Source: an uncultured Collinsella sp.
GTDB lineage: Bacteria > Actinomycetota > Coriobacteriia > Coriobacteriales > Coriobacteriaceae
Length of the DNA stretch: 30,819 nt
Assembly (NCBI GenBank): GCA_900543605.1
Contig: UQSK01000020.1
Coordinates: 1-30,819 of the forward strand
Reading direction: 5' to 3'
Part shown: positions 28,020-30,819 of the stretch, piece by piece
Layout of the letters: each line of letters starts with the position of its first letter
Position numbering within the stretch: position 1 is the stretch's first letter
The notes under the pieces: model-generated
Seen by the model: the letters and a program-made list of their open reading frames with translations, nothing else
The model's database searches: none
What the model was told of the DNA's origin: nothing
Position numbers and translations under genes: made by a program

Positions 28020-28430
28020 CTAAATAACAATCCCGTTGCAGTGGTCGATTTCGTGCTGGATGATCTCGGCGGTGTAGCCCGAGAAGTTCTTGATGCGGTG
28101 GACGAAGTTCTCGTCCAAATACTCAACCTTAATGCGGCGATAGCGGGTACAGGGACGCTCTCCGACGAGCGAGAGGCATCCTTCGCTCGTTTGATAGGCA
28201 TTGACCTGCTCAAGAATTTGCGGGTTGTACATCAGGAGCGCCCTGTTGCCGTCCTTTACGCAGATGATGCGTTTGCGCACGCCGATCATGTTGGCGGCGA
28301 GGCCCACGCACTCGTGCTCATGCTCGTGGAGCGTATCCAGGAGGTCTTGCCCGGTCGCGGCATCGTCGGGTCCCGCGTCTTCGGAAGGCAGGCGCAAAAA
28401 GAACTCGGATTTCATGATGGGCTTAATCAT
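28020..28430 (-). CDS. def: Peptide deformylase (short type)
   Basis: A 136-residue metalloenzyme that removes the formyl group from nascent proteins. Motif 2 is EGCLS (Cys85) and motif 3 is QHEIDH (His126, Glu127, His130), all intact. Motif 1 reads GLAANM, with Met where most deformylases have Gln; this variant occurs in a short deformylase group of gut Firmicutes that I recall from memory, so activity is likely but not certain. ATG 28430 has GAGGAG seven bases upstream. It is divergent from the MFS gene. Compare the degenerate paralogue at 20193-20612. Confidence 0.9.
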   Translation of the reverse strand: MIKPIMKSEFFLRLPSEDAGPDDAATGQDLLDTLHEHEHECVGLAANMIGVRKRIICVKDGNRALLMYNPQILEQVNAYQTSEGCLSLVGERPCTRYRRIKVEYLDENFVHRIKNFSGYTAEIIQHEIDHCNGIVI

Positions 28431-28502
28431 GGCGGGCTCCTCGTGTCTTATGCTTTCGTGGACTTTTAATAATAGCGCGGAAGGAAAGCTACGCGTCCGC
28501 GT

Positions 28503-28508
28503 TACAAT
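28503..28508 (+). promoter_or_regulatory. Possible -10 box of the MFS gene
   Basis: TACAAT at 28503-28508 would start transcription near 28515, giving a leader of about 120 bases that contains the three hairpins at 28530-28627. A -35 box is not obvious. Confidence 0.35.
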
Positions 28509-28529
28509 CTTTCGACGTTGGACCATGTT

Positions 28530-28627
28530 GCCAGACTCGTCGTGTACGGCGTCTGGCGTAAGTCTAGGGCTCATTTTTCGCCCTGGACTGTTCCTCTGGG
28601 GCGATGCGACTGTCGTTCCAAGAGGAA
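28530..28627 (+). promoter_or_regulatory. Structured leader of the MFS exporter gene, three stem-loops
   Basis: Stem 1: GCCAGAC (28530-28536) with GTCTGGC (28551-28557). Stem 2: AGTCTAGGGC (28561-28570) with GCCCTGGACT (28580-28589), one G-U pair. Stem 3: 28591-28604 with 28613-28627, 14 pairs with two G-U pairs and one bulged A. The right arm of stem 3 runs into the AAGGA ribosome binding site of the gene at 28636. The three stems fill the leader with almost no gaps. A translational attenuator or riboswitch is possible. I could not match it to a known class. Confidence 0.5.
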
Positions 28628-28635
28628 GGAAATGC

Positions 28636-30051
28636 ATGGGGAGCAAATCTCAGCAACAAGTTCAAGTAACGCCATCGGCCACTGCGGCGCTTCTCGCCGT
28701 AATGTATATCGCAGCCTTTGTTGCCGCGTTTAACGAGAACATCATTAACGTGGCGCTGCACGACATTATGGCGGCCTTTTCGGTGAGTGCCACCACGGCG
28801 CAGTGGCTCGTTTCGGGCTACATGATCGTGACGTCGATCTTTACGGCCATCATGGCCTTTCTGTCCGGTCGTTTCTCGACGCGCAAGCTGCTGTTTTTCG
28901 CAAGCGGATGCATGGTCGCCGGCGAAGTCCTGTGCCTGGTCGCTCCGTCGTTTAGCGTTTTGCTGCCGAGCCGTATCCTGCAGGCTGCGGGATCGGGCAT
29001 CTTGTTTCCGCTCATGATGAACGTGGTACTGTCTTGCGCCCCGCGCGAGAAGCTCGGTTTGTATCTGAGCCTGGGCGGTGCCTGCATTACGCTGGGGCCG
29101 GCGTTTGGGCCCGTGATCAGCGGTCTTATGTGCACGTTGTTTGGCTGGAGGGCGGTGTTCGTAGTGCCGCTGGTGGGCGGCATTGTGGTCGCTGCGGCGG
29201 GCGTAAAGCTTGTCCAGAATGTCGGAGAGCGTTCGAATACCACGCTTGATAATCTGTCGGTGGTTTTGCTCGCTGCCGGTATTACGGCATTTGTGTATTC
29301 CGTAGGCGAGTTCTCGACCAATCTGATTGCCGGCATCGTGACGCTCTTCGCCGCCATGGTGCTGCTCGGCCTGTTTGCGGCCCGCCAGCTCAAGCTCGAG
29401 CATCCGGTGCTTAACGTGCGTCCCATGGCGAGCGTTCGTTTTTGGCCTGCGTGCTTGCTTGTGGTGGTATCGATGATGACGACGTTCTCGATGAGCGTTT
29501 TGTTGCCGCTCTATTTTGAGGGCGCATACGGCATGACCGCACTTGTTGCGGGCTTGCTCATTTTGCCGGCGATTGCCTGCAATGCCGTGACCTCGATTGT
29601 GGGCGGACGCGTGATGGACGCCCGTGGCGCATGGCCGCTGCTGCCGGTCGGCTTTGCCCTGATTGCTGTGGGGCAGACTGCAATCTCGATGACGGCCGCA
29701 AGCATGAATATCGGCGTCGTCGTGGCGCTGACCGTTGTGGTGTATGCCGGAGTCGGTTTGGTGCTGAGCCCCTCGCAAACGGCCGGCTTGGAGACGCTGC
29801 CTGTCGCCGAGCATCCTCACGGAACGGCATTGCTCAACACGTGGAACATGATTGGCGCATCGTTTGGCCCGTCGCTGTTTATCGGCCTGCTCTCGAGTTC
29901 TGCGGCGACTGCCGGCGCCGCTGGCGTTGCGACCGACGTTGCCCAGGCGATTGGATTTGCGGCAGCCGTGCGTGTGGCGGCTGTAATTGCCGTGGTCGGA
30001 TTTGTGGTATCGGTTGTGTACGCTCGTCGCGAGTCGCACATGTCGCATTAA
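28636..30051 (+). CDS. MFS transporter, DHA2 (EmrB/LmrB-like) family
   Basis: A 471-residue membrane protein with about 14 hydrophobic segments, which with its length suggests the DHA2 drug:H+ antiporter family. The first segment has FVAAFNENIINVALHDIMAAFSVSATTAQWLVSGYM, typical of EmrB-like exporters. Motif A-like GRFSTRK follows TM2. The antiporter motif C is present as GACITLGPAFGPVISG in TM5. A late segment has HPHGTALLNTWNMIGASFGPSLF. ATG 28636 was chosen because AAGGA lies six bases upstream and the homology starts there; the in-frame ATG at 28201 lies inside def on the other strand. It probably exports drugs or other amphipathic compounds, and its leader is highly structured. Confidence 0.9.
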   Translation: MGSKSQQQVQVTPSATAALLAVMYIAAFVAAFNENIINVALHDIMAAFSVSATTAQWLVSGYMIVTSIFTAIMAFLSGRFSTRKLLFFASGCMVAGEVLCLVAPSFSVLLPSRILQAAGSGILFPLMMNVVLSCAPREKLGLYLSLGGACITLGPAFGPVISGLMCTLFGWRAVFVVPLVGGIVVAAAGVKLVQNVGERSNTTLDNLSVVLLAAGITAFVYSVGEFSTNLIAGIVTLFAAMVLLGLFAARQLKLEHPVLNVRPMASVRFWPACLLVVVSMMTTFSMSVLLPLYFEGAYGMTALVAGLLILPAIACNAVTSIVGGRVMDARGAWPLLPVGFALIAVGQTAISMTAASMNIGVVVALTVVVYAGVGLVLSPSQTAGLETLPVAEHPHGTALLNTWNMIGASFGPSLFIGLLSSSAATAGAAGVATDVAQAIGFAAAVRVAAVIAVVGFVVSVVYARRESHMSH

Positions 30052-30135
30052 TGTGTGCACATAGATTCTGCAGCTAGATTGAATGGCGACACCATAAACT
30101 AATGGACGTTTTGCCGAGAGGCATGAATGTTTAAA

Positions 30136-30189
30136 GCGCAAAGAGTGCGCGACGGGCCCCGCGAATGGGGCGATGATGCCCGAGAGGGC
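30136..30189 (+). promoter_or_regulatory. Three small hairpins in the leader of the acidic-protein gene
   Basis: GCGCA/TGCGC (30136-30140, 30146-30150), GCCCC/GGGGC (30156-30160, 30167-30171) and GCCC/GGGC with a GAGA loop (30178-30181, 30186-30189) follow one another just before the AAGGAG site at about 30194. Stems are short (4-5 bp) and the region is GC-rich, so chance is possible. The remaining upstream stretch, 30052-30135, shows no clear promoter. Confidence 0.35.
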
Positions 30190-30203
30190 CAAGAAGGAGT
30201 CTC

Positions 30204-30819
30204 ATGTCTGAGAACGAAGAGATCATGAACGAGACCGAGAACGAGACCATGGCTGCCGAGGTCGAGGCAGTCGAGACCGTGGAGACCGAAGCTGCCGAGG
30301 TTGAGGCTGCTGACGAGGTTTCCGCCGAGGAGGAGGCCGAGGTTGCCGAGGCCGCCGTTGATTACGATGACGAAGAGCTGATGGACAAGATGCAGAAGGC
30401 CGCCCGCCTGCTGCGTAGCCGTCGCTTTGCTATTTCCAAGGAGGAGGAGGCCAAGGCCGAGCGCATGGCGAACATCGAGCGCGCCATCAAGCTTCTTGAC
30501 CTCAAGCCCAAGATGGAGCAGAAGGAAATGTCCGACCTGCTGGGCATGCGCCTTCGTGAGCTCGATGGCCTGATGGCCGAGGCCGAGGCTGCCGATCTGG
30601 TCGGCCGCATCGACGACGCCGAGGGCGATATGCGCAAGATCGTCGTCTTCGCTGCCGAGGATGCCGCTGAGGGCCTGGTCGAGCTTGCCAACAAGAAGGA
30701 GAAGCTCCTGCCCGAGCTTTCTTACGAGGAGGCCACCGAGCTGATGGCTGCCCTCGATAAGGTTATCGCTCCGCTCGTCGCCATGGGCCTGGACGAGGAC
30801 CGCGGTCCTCGCGGCGGCC
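30204..30819 (+). CDS. Acidic hypothetical protein, winged-helix-like, 3' truncated
   Basis: An open frame of 205 codons that runs off the end of the window. ATG 30204 has AAGGAG five bases upstream. Residues 1-60 are extremely rich in Glu, Ala and Val (repeats such as VEAVETVETEAAEVEA) and are probably disordered. Residues about 65-165 are helical and contain KMEQKEMSDLLGMRLRELDGLMAEAEAADLVGRI, which resembles the helix-turn-helix and wing entry of MarR-type proteins (EL..LLG....L...L..L...GLV.R). The visible end, DEDRGPRGG, suggests an Arg-Gly-rich tail of the kind seen in nucleic-acid-binding proteins. I do not recognise a named family. A DNA- or RNA-binding role is an inference. Confidence 0.75.
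   Translation, partial: MSENEEIMNETENETMAAEVEAVETVETEAAEVEAADEVSAEEEAEVAEAAVDYDDEELMDKMQKAARLLRSRRFAISKEEEAKAERMANIERAIKLLDLKPKMEQKEMSDLLGMRLRELDGLMAEAEAADLVGRIDDAEGDMRKIVVFAAEDAAEGLVELANKKEKLLPELSYEEATELMAALDKVIAPLVAMGLDEDRGPRGG

Noticed and set aside
28201..28635. N-terminal extension of the MFS protein
   Set aside because: It overlaps def on the other strand and the structured leader; the protein family starts at 28636, after a good ribosome binding site.
28564..30192. Minus-strand open frame of 542 codons opposite the MFS gene
   Set aside because: Arg/His-rich low-quality translation typical of antisense to a membrane protein gene; no start signal.

Overview
The window looks like a contig end from a high-GC, Gram-positive gut actinobacterium of the class Coriobacteriia, most probably Collinsella or a close relative. 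This is inferred from GC-rich third codon positions, strong Shine-Dalgarno sequences, a bile salt hydrolase, an LAATG-type sortase substrate and the protein types present; no marker gene proves the genus. Bases 1-50 are not genomic: they match an Illumina P7/i7/Nextera adapter fused to the insert. Real sequence starts at 51, inside a truncated ATPase gene, and the window ends inside an acidic hypothetical gene.

Layout. 51-3328 (all minus): ATPase fragment, tRNA methyltransferase TrmL, a CobW/P47K GTPase, a Cys-less ArsC-like protein and an iron-sulfur flavodoxin-type reductase. 3403-7777 (minus): two paralogous cyclic-di-GMP proteins, one GGDEF-PAS-GGDEF-like, the other with an extra GGDEF-like and an intact EAL domain. 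8101-8970 (plus): patatin-like phospholipase, converging on a thiamin salvage operon (thiM, thiamine-binding protein, thiE; minus) under a TPP riboswitch with a textbook terminator. 11204-15765 (plus): HAD phosphatase, a MetR/MtaR-like LysR regulator, a MetE-C-terminal-like methyltransferase preceded by a Met-box-like dyad, and a uracil permease. 15827-19999 (minus): esterase, sortase-anchored beta-helix surface protein, NCS2 purine permease. 20193-21710 (plus): a deformylase-like protein with an altered HExxH motif, and bile salt hydrolase. 21790-25160 (minus): Kup potassium transporter and an EamA exporter, the latter divergent from its likely LysR regulator. 26300-27820 (plus): a DNA-binding domain fused to an AlaA-type aminotransferase. 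28020-28430 (minus): a second, intact-motif deformylase. 28636-30051 (plus): DHA2-type MFS exporter. 30204-end: partial acidic protein.

Most genes are ordinary housekeeping, transport and salvage functions. The parts that deserve a second look are non-coding or hybrid: a roughly 100-nt nested hairpin between alaA and def (27881-27980) whose outer helix is continuous only as plus-strand RNA because its three mismatches are all G-U wobbles; a leader of three successive stem-loops before the MFS exporter (28530-28627), the last overlapping the ribosome binding site; the HTH-aminotransferase fusion, which has its own internal ribosome binding site and helically phased AAATTGAACTT repeats upstream; and the deformylase-like protein that has lost the catalytic Glu. 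Intergenic stretches not listed contain nothing I could support.
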